Assembly (NCBI GenBank): GCA_028290285.1
Contig: JAQGKD010000069.1
Span: 1 to 64,000 of the forward strand
Source of the DNA: Hyphomicrobiales bacterium
GTDB lineage: Bacteria > Pseudomonadota > Alphaproteobacteria > Rhizobiales > Beijerinckiaceae
Direction: 5' to 3'
DNA length: 64,000 nt
Shown here piece after piece: positions 17,951 to 26,150 of this stretch. The notes under the pieces were generated by a model. That model was given only the letters and a program-made list of their open reading frames with translations. It did not search any database and was not told the DNA's origin. Position 1 is the stretch's first letter, and the number at the start of each line of letters is the position of its first letter. Made by a program: the position numbers and the translations under genes.

Positions 17951-18390
17951 TCGAAGAACTGCAGAAGGCGCATGGACTGCCCACCCCGACTGAGTCGTGT
18001 CTTCCAGCACTTAGACTCGTCCTTGGCAGCGATGGTGTTAGAAACCGGACGGAGGCCGCAGTGGGCATCGCGTATTTTTTGTCGGGCCAGCCGCAGGGGA
18101 TTGTGAAAACAAAACTTGCTCCCTTCATTGCGCATTTCGGTGGAGACGCGGTGGGCTTCGCCCTTGAACAATCGGACCTCGTGATGGGCCTGCCGAAATT
18201 CGAACTCGAGGTTGCATCGGCGGTGAATGCCGGACGGTTCGGGGTCGATCTCTGGCTCCAGAGAGACACCGCCCTCGGTCCCTGGCTTGCAATGACGAAG
18301 ACCTTGATCGCCGATCAACATTATTCCGCAGGCAGGTTATGCGAGCTGACAAGACGGACCGTACACACATTTGAAGGAAGCGCGTCATGA
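17848..18390 (+). CDS. sctK: SctK (NolU-type) sorting-platform protein, N-terminus uncertain
   Basis: About 180 residues from the GTG at 17848. Features matching SctK/NolU are the segment L-P-A-L-R-L-V-L-G-S-D-G-V-R-N-R, the later G-P-W-L-A-M motif and its place between sctJ and sctL. SctK links the cytosolic sorting platform to the inner-membrane ring. Family members are about 200-210 residues, so the N-terminus may be short or lost. The frame is open far upstream inside sctJ and gives no clear start. This fits the view that the sctJ-sctK junction is damaged or fused. The end overlaps sctL by 4 bp. Confidence 0.55.
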   Translation: MLQSVAARAPQTDLDRRVRSCVERGGSGQDQRNLIEELQKAHGLPTPTESCLPALRLVLGSDGVRNRTEAAVGIAYFLSGQPQGIVKTKLAPFIAHFGGDAVGFALEQSDLVMGLPKFELEVASAVNAGRFGVDLWLQRDTALGPWLAMTKTLIADQHYSAGRLCELTRRTVHTFEGSAS

Positions 18391-19031
18391 CCCTGATACC
18401 GCGTGCCAAGTTCGAATCCCGGTACAAACTGGCTGATTTCGTCATGGATGCAGCCTCTCCCCCGACATCGAACATTTCTCCACCCGCCGTCGGTGAGAAG
18501 CAGGAAACGACTCAGCGCGCCAAGGACTTCGTGGACGATCATTTCCAGGATCAAATCCGGGAGGAGGTGAACCGCCGCTTTGCCGAAGCCGCCCAAAGAG
18601 GCTTGGCCAAAGGCACTGCCCAGGGCCGCGACATATACGTCGAACAGATCGCAACCCTCATCAAGGAACTGGACGCGCAGGGGCAGCACCTGACTGGCCA
18701 GCTCACCAATACTGTGACCGAGGCTATTCGTGTGGCCTTTGGCCTGCTCGATCCCGTCGACGCACCACGCGCCGCCATTGAACAGGTTTTAAGCCGCCAG
18801 GGTTATCGGCAGAACGTCTCCGTGATGATTTGCCCAGCCGATGTCGCAGACCTTGAGGCCTATGGCCGCGGCAAGGCCGATGCGACCGGTGCAGTGGGAT
18901 GGCGCGTGATGGCCGATCCAGATCTTCTGCCGGGGGAAGTCATCGTCGAGAGCATTCTGGGTCGTGTGCACGTCGGCCTGGCTGCCCAGGCAAATCACGC
19001 CGTGGAAATGGTCAGTGGTGTTCTGGAATGA
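18387..19031 (+). CDS. sctL: SctL (NolV-type) ATPase stator/regulator
   Basis: A 214-residue protein with a polar N-terminus, a long coiled-coil (about 55-115, K-D-F-V-D-D-H-F-Q-D-Q-I-R-E-E-V) and a FliH/HrpE-type C-terminal domain. That domain contains the A-D-P-D-L-L-P-G-E-V-I-V-E pattern, characteristic of this family where it resembles the ATP-synthase delta subunit. SctL dimers bind and restrain the SctN ATPase and connect it to SctQ. It overlaps sctK and sctN by ATGA junctions, indicating coupled translation. Confidence 0.9.
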   Translation: MTLIPRAKFESRYKLADFVMDAASPPTSNISPPAVGEKQETTQRAKDFVDDHFQDQIREEVNRRFAEAAQRGLAKGTAQGRDIYVEQIATLIKELDAQGQHLTGQLTNTVTEAIRVAFGLLDPVDAPRAAIEQVLSRQGYRQNVSVMICPADVADLEAYGRGKADATGAVGWRVMADPDLLPGEVIVESILGRVHVGLAAQANHAVEMVSGVLE

Positions 19032-20380
19032 CCCCCATGTGTCTCCTGAACAGCTGGGACCGAATGAGCACCAGGCTCAACCAGATCAACGCGGCGGTCC
19101 AAACCATGCCCCTGGCGCTCTCAGGGCAGCTTGAACAGGTCAAGGGTGCCCTGATCGAGGCCAGAGTGCCCAATGGTGAGATCGGGCATTTATGCTTGCT
19201 GATGGAGCCGGCAACCGGGTTGCGCGGCCGGGCCGAAATTGTTGGCCTGTCAGGCCAGACCGCCTTGCTGGCCCCCCTGGGCCACATGACCGGCCTGTCG
19301 CGCCGGATTGAAATCATCAGTTCACGCCAGCAGCCGCAGTTTGCGGTTTCCGACAATTCGCTTGGTTGCGTCCTTGACTGGAATGGTCGTGTTCAGTCCC
19401 GATTCGCCGGCAGCGCCGATCATCAGGAGCCGGTTTCATTTCTTGATTTGAGGACCGAGCCGCCGCTGGCAGATAAGCGCAAACCGATAGCCACGATTTT
19501 CAAGACCGGGATCCGCACGATAGATGGTCTCTTGACGCTTGGTGAGGGACAACGCATCGGGGTCTATGGCAATGCCGGCGCGGGAAAATCGACCCTGCTT
19601 GAACAGATTGCGACCGGAGCCGACGCCGACGTAATCGTCGTAGGACTCATTGGCGAGCGGAGCCGCGAAGTCGTAGAGCTGGTCGAGAGACTGCAATACC
19701 GAGAGAATGCCTCCAGGATCTGCATCATTGCCGCCACGTCCGATCGCCCGCCCGCCGAAAGGCTGAATGCGGCTTTTGCTGCAACCGCCTGCGCGCAGCA
19801 TTTTCAGGATAAAGGCTTGCGTGTGCTGCTGATCATGGACAGCGTGACGCGCGTGGCCCGCGCGCTGCGCGAAATCGGCCTGGCCCGGGGTGAACCATCG
19901 ACCCGGCGTGGCTTTCCACCTTCCGTATTCGAAAGTCTGCCTAGCCTCTTCGAGCGCGCCGGTTGCTTCCAGAGTGGCTCGATAACCGCACTTTACACGA
20001 TCCTGGTGGAGGGGGAGATCATCGACGATCCTATTGCTGAAGAGACGATGTCCCTGCTCGACGGTCATATTATTTTGTCGAAGACCATCGCAGCGCGGGG
20101 CATCTATCCCGCCATCGATGTTCTGAAAAGCCTTAGCCGCAGCATGAAACAAATTGTAAGCGAGGAGCGATTGCAGGCTACGACGACCTTCCGTGCGCTG
20201 GTCAATGCGCGCGAGGATATCGACATGTTAATCCGGGTTGGTGAGTATCAGAGCGGCCACGACGAGTTTACAGACCGTTCGATTGCCGCTGAGCCCGCGA
20301 TGAAGGCCTTTTTAAGCCAGTCGGACAAGAGCTGCGAATTCGAGGATACGTTGCAGTCCCTTTATGAAATTGCCACATGA
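19028..20380 (+). CDS. sctN: SctN, type III secretion ATPase
   Basis: From the ATG overlapping the sctL stop, the protein has 450 residues, the normal family size; a longer in-frame reading from 18899 would run through sctL and is rejected. It is an F1-beta-like hexameric ATPase. Walker A is G-N-A-G-A-G-K-S (about 181-188), Walker B L-L-I-M-D-S (about 269-274), followed by the conserved R-A-L-R-E-I-G-L-A-R-G-E-P-S-T-R-R-G segment. It unfolds substrates and releases chaperones. The rhizobial equivalent is RhcN. All catalytic elements visible by eye are intact. Confidence 0.96.
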   Translation: MTPMCLLNSWDRMSTRLNQINAAVQTMPLALSGQLEQVKGALIEARVPNGEIGHLCLLMEPATGLRGRAEIVGLSGQTALLAPLGHMTGLSRRIEIISSRQQPQFAVSDNSLGCVLDWNGRVQSRFAGSADHQEPVSFLDLRTEPPLADKRKPIATIFKTGIRTIDGLLTLGEGQRIGVYGNAGAGKSTLLEQIATGADADVIVVGLIGERSREVVELVERLQYRENASRICIIAATSDRPPAERLNAAFAATACAQHFQDKGLRVLLIMDSVTRVARALREIGLARGEPSTRRGFPPSVFESLPSLFERAGCFQSGSITALYTILVEGEIIDDPIAEETMSLLDGHIILSKTIAARGIYPAIDVLKSLSRSMKQIVSEERLQATTTFRALVNAREDIDMLIRVGEYQSGHDEFTDRSIAAEPAMKAFLSQSDKSCEFEDTLQSLYEIAT

Positions 20381-20802
20381 GCGCGAGTACTTTCGCCGAC
20401 CTTCAGGCGCTGGCTGGTCTGCGCTATCGCATCGCACGACTTGGGTTAGCGCGAGCGCAAAAGGCGTTGTGCGAGGTGGACGCCACCTATCAGACGCTCG
20501 ACCGAGAGTCAGTGGCTGTTCACTCCCGCCTGAACGAACCGCTCGTCTTCGACGGCTCTCACAAGCCGATGGAGGCACGAGGTGTGATCCGGAGAAGGCT
20601 TCAGAATTTACAGACGCGAGTTGACGAGCAAAAGGCTGAGGCCGCTTCGCATAAGGAGGAGTGCGAAACAGCCTTACACCGCGCAGCGGCCCTGTCGGTA
20701 CGGCGCGAAGTTAAATATTCCGAGTTTCAGGAATTATCGCGGAAGGACTGTCGTGAAGCAGAGAGAGCCGCGGAGCGCCGCCGCGACACTAACGGGGCCT
20801 GA
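20377..20802 (+). CDS. sctO: SctO-like stalk protein
   Basis: A 141-residue, highly charged, Arg/Glu/Ala-rich protein, almost entirely alpha-helical coiled-coil. This is the expected form of the FliJ-like stalk that inserts into the SctN hexamer and touches SctV. It starts within the sctN stop (ATGA) and precedes sctQ, the place of Y4yJ in rhizobial operons. Sequence conservation in this family is poor, so position and architecture carry the call. Confidence 0.7.
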   Translation: MSASTFADLQALAGLRYRIARLGLARAQKALCEVDATYQTLDRESVAVHSRLNEPLVFDGSHKPMEARGVIRRRLQNLQTRVDEQKAEAASHKEECETALHRAAALSVRREVKYSEFQELSRKDCREAERAAERRRDTNGA

Positions 20803-20819
20803 CAGTACCGTATGACCCA

Positions 20820-22016
20820 ATGCCTTTTCCCTCCAGTGAGCATGCGAGTATGAACATCGAATTGCCGATCCGATCAGATCCAATCAGGCCGTTTCAAGCT
20901 GAGACCTTGAGTGCCACCGACGCCGAGCGTGCGTGTCTTCTGGCACGCAATTTTCGTGAAGGAACCTTGAGTGGCGGGTCGTACGCACTGTCGTTCCTGC
21001 CCATCCTCCACACTAAGCTTTTGGAACAGCCCGAGATATTCGTGATTTCCGGTCAGATAAACGGGGGTCAATGGCAGCTCGAGCTGCCATTGAACGCTTG
21101 CCTGGATTTGATGCAGGACATCGAGCCTCTTCTGATGCCCACTGGCCCCGCGACGATTGCCGAGGCGGCGCGCTGTTTCATTCGCGAACTCGCAATAGGT
21201 AATCTGCCCACCGGTTTACAATCCGGCTTCATGGTCTCTGCTGCAACAAAGGCCGTTCTGCCCGGAGCGAGCCGCTGGCCGTTCCGGGTGCGGCTCGGGG
21301 AGCGTAGCCTGGTCGCAGTTTTGGCGTTAGGAGAAAAGCCCGATTTCCTGATGACACAATACGTAGACGGACTAGATAAGGACGACAGCGATATTAGAAG
21401 CAAAATCCCGTCGGACGCGCGGATACGGATTGCGACCTATCGAACCACTTCGTCCGTGGTGGAGGGTATCGGGGTCGGCGACGTCATTCTCGTGGAAAAT
21501 TTTCGTTGGAACGACTGCAGCATATTAGTGAAAGGCTATATTCAGTTGGATTGTCGCATCGACGGAACCGACATCGCCGTAGAGTCCATTACTGTCCTGG
21601 ATGCCGATTCCGGGCAGCAGGTCGAGACGTTAGAATCCATGGACAGTTTTATTTCTTTTGAAGAGGCAGACCATATCATGCAGGACGACCCGCGGGACGC
21701 TGCCGGCAGCGAGGCGATGCCCGGTCGGATTCTGAATCCAACCGGAACGAGAGATCACCTCCCGGAAGATGAGGAACATGATCTTCCCGGCGGGATCGAC
21801 CTGGATAGGGTCCAGGTGGAAATCGTTTTCGATGCCGGCCGCGTTTCGCTGCCGCTCGTGGCACTAGAAACGATCGCTCCGGGCTATGTATTCCAGCTCG
21901 AAAAGACGGAAGTGGGCCAAGTCTCCATGCTCGTTTCCGGGAAGCACATCGGCAAAGCCGAGCTCGTCGAAGTCGATGGCAGAGCCGGGTTTCGGATCCT
22001 TGAAATTATCAAATAA
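20820..22016 (+). CDS. sctQ: SctQ, sorting-platform/C-ring protein
   Basis: A 398-residue protein ending in a SpoA (FliN/HrcQ) domain at about residues 325-396, with the pattern V-Q-V-E-I-V-F-D-A-G-R-V-S-L-P...L-E-T-I-A-P-G-Y-V-F and ending G-F-R-I-L-E-I. The long N-terminal part is typical of one-piece SctQ/RhcQ. It builds the cytosolic pods beneath the export gate. An in-frame ATG at 20850 would shorten it by ten residues. An acidic linker (about 280-325) separates the two parts. Confidence 0.9.
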   Translation: MPFPSSEHASMNIELPIRSDPIRPFQAETLSATDAERACLLARNFREGTLSGGSYALSFLPILHTKLLEQPEIFVISGQINGGQWQLELPLNACLDLMQDIEPLLMPTGPATIAEAARCFIRELAIGNLPTGLQSGFMVSAATKAVLPGASRWPFRVRLGERSLVAVLALGEKPDFLMTQYVDGLDKDDSDIRSKIPSDARIRIATYRTTSSVVEGIGVGDVILVENFRWNDCSILVKGYIQLDCRIDGTDIAVESITVLDADSGQQVETLESMDSFISFEEADHIMQDDPRDAAGSEAMPGRILNPTGTRDHLPEDEEHDLPGGIDLDRVQVEIVFDAGRVSLPLVALETIAPGYVFQLEKTEVGQVSMLVSGKHIGKAELVEVDGRAGFRILEIIK

Positions 22017-22030
22017 GGTTTTGCGTTCTC

Positions 22031-22663
22031 ATGAGCGGATTAACGCCTCTTCTGACTTTAATGACCTTCGTCGGCCTTATTCCCCTTCTGGCTGTGGTCT
22101 CGACTGCTTTTACGAAGATCACGATTGTTCTGCTGATTGTAAGAAATGCACTCGGCATTCAACAGACACCGCCGAACCTGATCATTTTCTCAATCGCGAT
22201 GATCCTGAGTTTGAACATCATGCAACCGGTGACCACAGCTGCCCTGGCAAGGGTTCCAGTGGAACGCCTTGCCGAAATGCCCGTAGCCCAGGTAACCGCG
22301 GTGGCCACCGAGGCTGCGGAGCCTTTTCGGCAATTCATGATGGACAATTCGGCGCCGGCGTCCCGGGAGATGTTTGCCGAGCACGTGCAGCGCCGCAATC
22401 CTAAGATCACCATTCTCGGCACGGAATATTCCGTCGTCATCCCCGCCTTTCTTCTCGACGAACTGACCAAGGCGTTCAAGACAGGATTTCTGATCTACAT
22501 CCCCTTCATTGCGATAGATTTTATCGTGAGTGCTGTTTTGATTGCGTTGGGCATGCAGATGATTTCGGCGACCGCCGTTGCGACGCCCCTCAAGATTCTC
22601 CTGTTCGTGCAGGTCAATGGATGGGAGCGCCTGTTCGACATGTTGCTTCTGTCTTATAAATGA
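22031..22663 (+). CDS. sctR: SctR, export apparatus protein
   Basis: At 210 residues this is the expected length. It has FliP/YscR family signatures: F-T-K-I-T-I-V-L-L-I-V-R-N-A-L-G near residues 24-39, and a second conserved block I-P-A-F-L-L-D-E-L-T-K-A-F-K-T-G-F-L-I-Y-I-P-F. About four hydrophobic segments are seen. SctR forms the pentameric core of the secretion pore. It follows sctQ by 14 bp and precedes sctS by 7 bp. Nothing unusual is seen. Confidence 0.96.
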   Translation: MSGLTPLLTLMTFVGLIPLLAVVSTAFTKITIVLLIVRNALGIQQTPPNLIIFSIAMILSLNIMQPVTTAALARVPVERLAEMPVAQVTAVATEAAEPFRQFMMDNSAPASREMFAEHVQRRNPKITILGTEYSVVIPAFLLDELTKAFKTGFLIYIPFIAIDFIVSAVLIALGMQMISATAVATPLKILLFVQVNGWERLFDMLLLSYK

Positions 22664-22670
22664 GGTCGTC

Positions 22671-22931
22671 ATGCAATCGGACCTCCTCTTCGATTTTATC
22701 CAGCGCGGTTTTATAGCTACGATTTTCCTAGCGGGACCGCTGTTGCTGATCGCGGCAGCGATCGGGTTTTCCTTCGCACTGTTTCAATCGCTGACCCAGA
22801 TACAGGACCAGGCCCTGCCTCAGGTCGTCAAGATACTGGTGATTGTTCTGGTTCTGTTTTTACTCGGAGGTGTTATGGCAAATCCCTTCGTCGAGTTCAC
22901 AGCCAGCACGTTCAGCCAGGTCGTGCCATAA
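22671..22931 (+). CDS. sctS: SctS, export apparatus protein
   Basis: An 86-residue protein with two membrane hairpin helices. It contains the FliQ/YscS pattern G-P-L-L-L-I-A-A-A-I-G-F-S-F-A-L-F-Q-S-L-T-Q-I-Q-D-Q-A-L-P (about residues 24-52). The ATG at 22671, 7 bp after the sctR stop, gives the correct family size. The stop overlaps the sctT start (TAATG). It wraps around SctR and SctT in the export gate. Confidence 0.95.
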   Translation: MQSDLLFDFIQRGFIATIFLAGPLLLIAAAIGFSFALFQSLTQIQDQALPQVVKILVIVLVLFLLGGVMANPFVEFTASTFSQVVP

Positions 22932-23746
22932 TGCTGTCCTTCGACGCGAACATCATGCAATGGCTCGGTCGGTTCGACCCCTTCGTTCTCCTGACGATTG
23001 CATTGGCCAGCTGTCGCTTTTTTGGTTTTTTCCTGACATTTCCGCTGTTTTCCTGGCTAAATATCACGGGCATCCTGCGTGTCGCTCTAAGTATCGCGCT
23101 TGCGCTCGGCCTTGGTGCTTCGCCTGTGGGCAACAACTTACCCGCCGCCGATGCTCAGGCTTTCGTGTTGCTGGCACTCCTGGCCAAGGAAATCATCCTC
23201 GGTTCTGTCCTCGGCATGTTGTGCGGCCTGCCTATATGGGGCGCCCAGGCTGCCGGAGACATATTGGACGCCTATCGCGGCGCCAATGCTTCGAGCATTT
23301 TCGATCCGCTCAATACGGCTGAAGTATCGGTGATGGGCCAGCTGAATTCCTTTCTGGTCATGAGCTGGCTTGTTTCCTCCGGGGGGCTGCGGATCATTTT
23401 CGACATCCTCTATACGTCGTTTTCAGCTCTCGATATCAATGCCTTCGCGCCGTTGGTCGACCAGAGCCTCATGGCGCTGACGCGACGGTTCATTGGTAGC
23501 ATCGCGGAACTCTCGCTCAGTGTCGCCGCGCCGCTTCTAATCGTCATGCTGATCACCGAACTCGTCATTGGCGCCGTGGGCAGGGTCTCCAAGCAGATGT
23601 CGACGAGTGAACTCAGTTCCATGAGCAAATCGATCGCGGCGCTGCTGTCGCTGCCAATCTATGGTGCCTTCGTCTACACCTTTTCAGAGACTGGTTTTAA
23701 AACCACGGTCACCTCGATCTTCGCCTATGTTCAGGGTTCGCGATGA
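22931..23746 (+). CDS. sctT: SctT, export apparatus protein
   Basis: A 271-residue polytopic protein with FliR/YscT features: several hydrophobic helices, the G-N-N-L-P-A-A-D-A...K-E-I-I-L-G-S-V-L-G region, then Y-R-G-A-N-A-S-S-I-F-D-P. It completes the SctR5-S4-T1 pore complex. Its last 4 bases overlap sctU. The operon position R-S-T-U is exactly that of rhizobial and most other injectisomes. Confidence 0.95.
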   Translation: MLSFDANIMQWLGRFDPFVLLTIALASCRFFGFFLTFPLFSWLNITGILRVALSIALALGLGASPVGNNLPAADAQAFVLLALLAKEIILGSVLGMLCGLPIWGAQAAGDILDAYRGANASSIFDPLNTAEVSVMGQLNSFLVMSWLVSSGGLRIIFDILYTSFSALDINAFAPLVDQSLMALTRRFIGSIAELSLSVAAPLLIVMLITELVIGAVGRVSKQMSTSELSSMSKSIAALLSLPIYGAFVYTFSETGFKTTVTSIFAYVQGSR

Positions 23747-24768
23747 GCCAGGACTCGCCCGAGGAAAAGAAGCATCCGCCATCCCAGCGCCGTCTCGCCG
23801 ACATGCGCAAAAAGGGGCAGATTCCAATTGCCCAGGACATGCGCAGCGCGGGCTCCTTTCTGTTACCCTTCATCGCGCTGGTGGTGCTCGCCGACCGCTT
23901 CTCCAGTGGGCTGCAGGCAATGCTGGTGGAGGCCCTCGACGTGAATGGCGACGCAGATGTCGGCGCAAGTTCCGTCCGCATCCTCTGGAATTCGGCCTTT
24001 TTCAGCCTTGGGATCCTACTTGTCGTGACGTTTCTCGCGGTTTTTCTGGCGTCGATAGTTGATGCTGGCGGCATCGTCATCTCCCCGTCTCGGCTCAAGT
24101 TCAACTTGCAGAAGATCAACCCCTGGCACAATGCAAAAGAGCGATTCAAACTCCGCTCATGGGTGGACATGGGGCTAAGTCTCCTAAAGACAGGTGTTTT
24201 TATTGTATGCGCGACAGCCGTTCTCGCCCGGCATGCAAGCGACATCATGGCGGCTCCCTTTTGTGGCCTGACATGCGTTCTGCCGCTGACCTGGCAGCTT
24301 TTGCTTGAGGTCGGGGCGCTGATTGCTCTCGTTCTATTGGTTTTCGGCGTGCTCGATCTCAAGATTTCGCGGGCACTGTTCGCGCGCGAGAACAAGATGA
24401 CCGATACCGAGATGAAACGTGAACAGAAAGAAGATTTCGGTTCGCCCGAGATCCGGAAAAAGCGGAAGGAATTCCGCAACGAAATGGCCGCAGCTAGTAA
24501 GATTCCCGGGCCCGAACAAGCCGCTTTGATCCTGACCGGCAAGACGGGCGCCGTGGCGCTCTACTACGTCGAAGCGGAGGCCGCCCCGCCCATGGTCATT
24601 GCCAACGTCGATGCGGATCTCGTTGCAGACCTGCTTGAACTCGCGGGTGAACACAGTATCAGCGTCGTGCATGACGACGAACTGGTAGCGAAACTCTCGT
24701 CCACCCGGCGCGGCGACTTCGTGCCGGAGCGCTTGTTTGTCGACGTGGCGAAGGTTTTGGTGACTTAG
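23743..24768 (+). CDS. sctU: SctU, substrate-specificity switch protein lacking NPTH
   Basis: A 341-residue protein with four membrane helices (about 30-210) and a cytoplasmic C-terminal domain. The K-M-T-D-T-E-M-K-R-E linker and A-R-E-N-K segment confirm the FlhB/YscU family. The self-cleaving motif N-P-T-H is absent. The aligned residues 265-268 are T-G-K-T, while the flanking strand A-V-A-L-Y-Y is kept. Family members cleave at N-P to switch from early to late substrates, so this protein should not self-process by the known reaction. The gene ends convergently with the fatty-acid gene, the two stop codons overlapping within 24765-24768. Confidence 0.92.
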   Translation: MSQDSPEEKKHPPSQRRLADMRKKGQIPIAQDMRSAGSFLLPFIALVVLADRFSSGLQAMLVEALDVNGDADVGASSVRILWNSAFFSLGILLVVTFLAVFLASIVDAGGIVISPSRLKFNLQKINPWHNAKERFKLRSWVDMGLSLLKTGVFIVCATAVLARHASDIMAAPFCGLTCVLPLTWQLLLEVGALIALVLLVFGVLDLKISRALFARENKMTDTEMKREQKEDFGSPEIRKKRKEFRNEMAAASKIPGPEQAALILTGKTGAVALYYVEAEAAPPMVIANVDADLVADLLELAGEHSISVVHDDELVAKLSSTRRGDFVPERLFVDVAKVLVT

Positions 24769-26081
24769 GCGGGGGTCTCAGCGGACGCAGCATCGGCCGA
24801 AGCCCAAAGGCGCTCCATGAAGGCCGGCTCGCGCTCGGCATATTCTCGCTCGGTCTGTGCGATGTAATCGCGGTGGAGCGGAACGCCGTCGCGCTCCCGC
24901 GCCAGCTGAATCTGGAAGACGTGGCTCGAGCCGTAGTCGAACACACATTGGCAGGCCGAAAGGTAGAACTCCCACATTCGCTGGAAACGCTCATCGTAGG
25001 CAGGCGGAAGACGGCCTGAATCGCGAGCCGCGACGAAGCGCCGCCGCCACTCCTCGAGCGTTCGCGCATAGTGCACGCGCCAAATCTCGACATCCGTAGC
25101 CCACAGTCCGGAACGCTCGATATCGGCGAATGTTTCCGAGAGCGAAGGCGCATAGCCGCCGGGGAAAATGTATTTTCGCAGAAACGTCGACGTGATGCCC
25201 GGCGGAGCCTTGCTGGATATCGAGTGAATCAGCGCGACACCATTGGTGTCGAGCCGGTCGCGCACGCCCAGGAAATATTCCCTGAGATGCGTGACCCCTA
25301 CATGCTCGAGCATGCCCACCGACACGACGCGGTCGAATTTTTCCTGCACGGACCTATAGTCGCAAAGCCTGAATTCGACGCGATCGGCGAGGCCGGCCGC
25401 CCGCGCCCGTTCTTTGGCCATGCGGTATTGTTCTTCCGCGAGCGTGACGCCGACGACTTTCACGTCCGCGACCGACGCCAGATACAACGCGAGCCCACCC
25501 CAGCCGCATCCGATATCCAGCACGGTCTGCCCCGGCTTCAGCGCCAGCTTGGCCGCGATGTGCCGCTTTTTCTTGGTCTGGGCCTCGTCAAGGGTCTCGT
25601 CGCCGTCGCGATAATAGGCGCAGGAATATTGCATGTCCCGGTCGAGGAATAACCGGAACAGATCGTTGCCGATGTCATAATGAGCCCGTGCATTCGCACG
25701 CGCACGCGCGATCGGATTATGCTGCATGAAACGGCGTAATTTTCGGGCGACGCCACTCCAGACGATCTGCCCGCCGCTCATGTCGAAGTGCCGCTTGTTG
25801 GCAAAGATCAGCGTCATCAGATCGTGGATGCCGCCATCTTCGATTTTGAGCGTTCCGTCCATGAAGGCTTCGGCAGCGTTCAGTTCTGGATCCAGGACGA
25901 TCTTCCAATCCAGATTGGGATCCAGAATGCGCAGCGTCACCTCCGGGCCACCACCCGGACCGGCCTGATACTTCGATCCGTCTGGACCGATCAGGTATAT
26001 CCGCCCAGTGCGCACGATTTTTCTAAACAACATCGGCAGGAAGCGCATATCGTAGCCCTGTTCTGGCTGCTGTATGCGCAT
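24765..26081 (-). CDS. cfa: Cyclopropane-fatty-acyl-phospholipid synthase
   Basis: A 438-residue SAM-dependent methyltransferase that adds a methylene bridge to unsaturated phospholipid acyl chains. The SAM-binding motif is V-L-D-I-G-C-G-W-G-G-L-A. Other family blocks are A-H-Y-D-I-G-N-D-L-F-R-L-F-L-D, M-Q-Y-S-C-A-Y-Y, M-L-E-H-V-G and Y-I-F-P-G-G-Y-A-P-S. These match Cfa throughout, and the length is typical for the alphaproteobacterial form. An alternative ATG at 26048 is also reasonable (M-R-F-L-P). It is unlikely to be part of the secretion island functionally. Confidence 0.96.
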   Translation of the reverse strand: MRIQQPEQGYDMRFLPMLFRKIVRTGRIYLIGPDGSKYQAGPGGGPEVTLRILDPNLDWKIVLDPELNAAEAFMDGTLKIEDGGIHDLMTLIFANKRHFDMSGGQIVWSGVARKLRRFMQHNPIARARANARAHYDIGNDLFRLFLDRDMQYSCAYYRDGDETLDEAQTKKKRHIAAKLALKPGQTVLDIGCGWGGLALYLASVADVKVVGVTLAEEQYRMAKERARAAGLADRVEFRLCDYRSVQEKFDRVVSVGMLEHVGVTHLREYFLGVRDRLDTNGVALIHSISSKAPPGITSTFLRKYIFPGGYAPSLSETFADIERSGLWATDVEIWRVHYARTLEEWRRRFVAARDSGRLPPAYDERFQRMWEFYLSACQCVFDYGSSHVFQIQLARERDGVPLHRDYIAQTEREYAEREPAFMERLWASADAASAETPA

Positions 26082-26150
26082 ACTGTACGATCTACCGTGT
26101 CAAACAAGTCCCTGGAGACCAGAACCAGTCTCCCGCGACGACTCATCCAC

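Noticed and set aside
18899-19027. Upstream extension of sctN
   Set aside because: It runs inside sctL in another frame; the ATG at 19028 with the ATGA overlap gives the normal family length.
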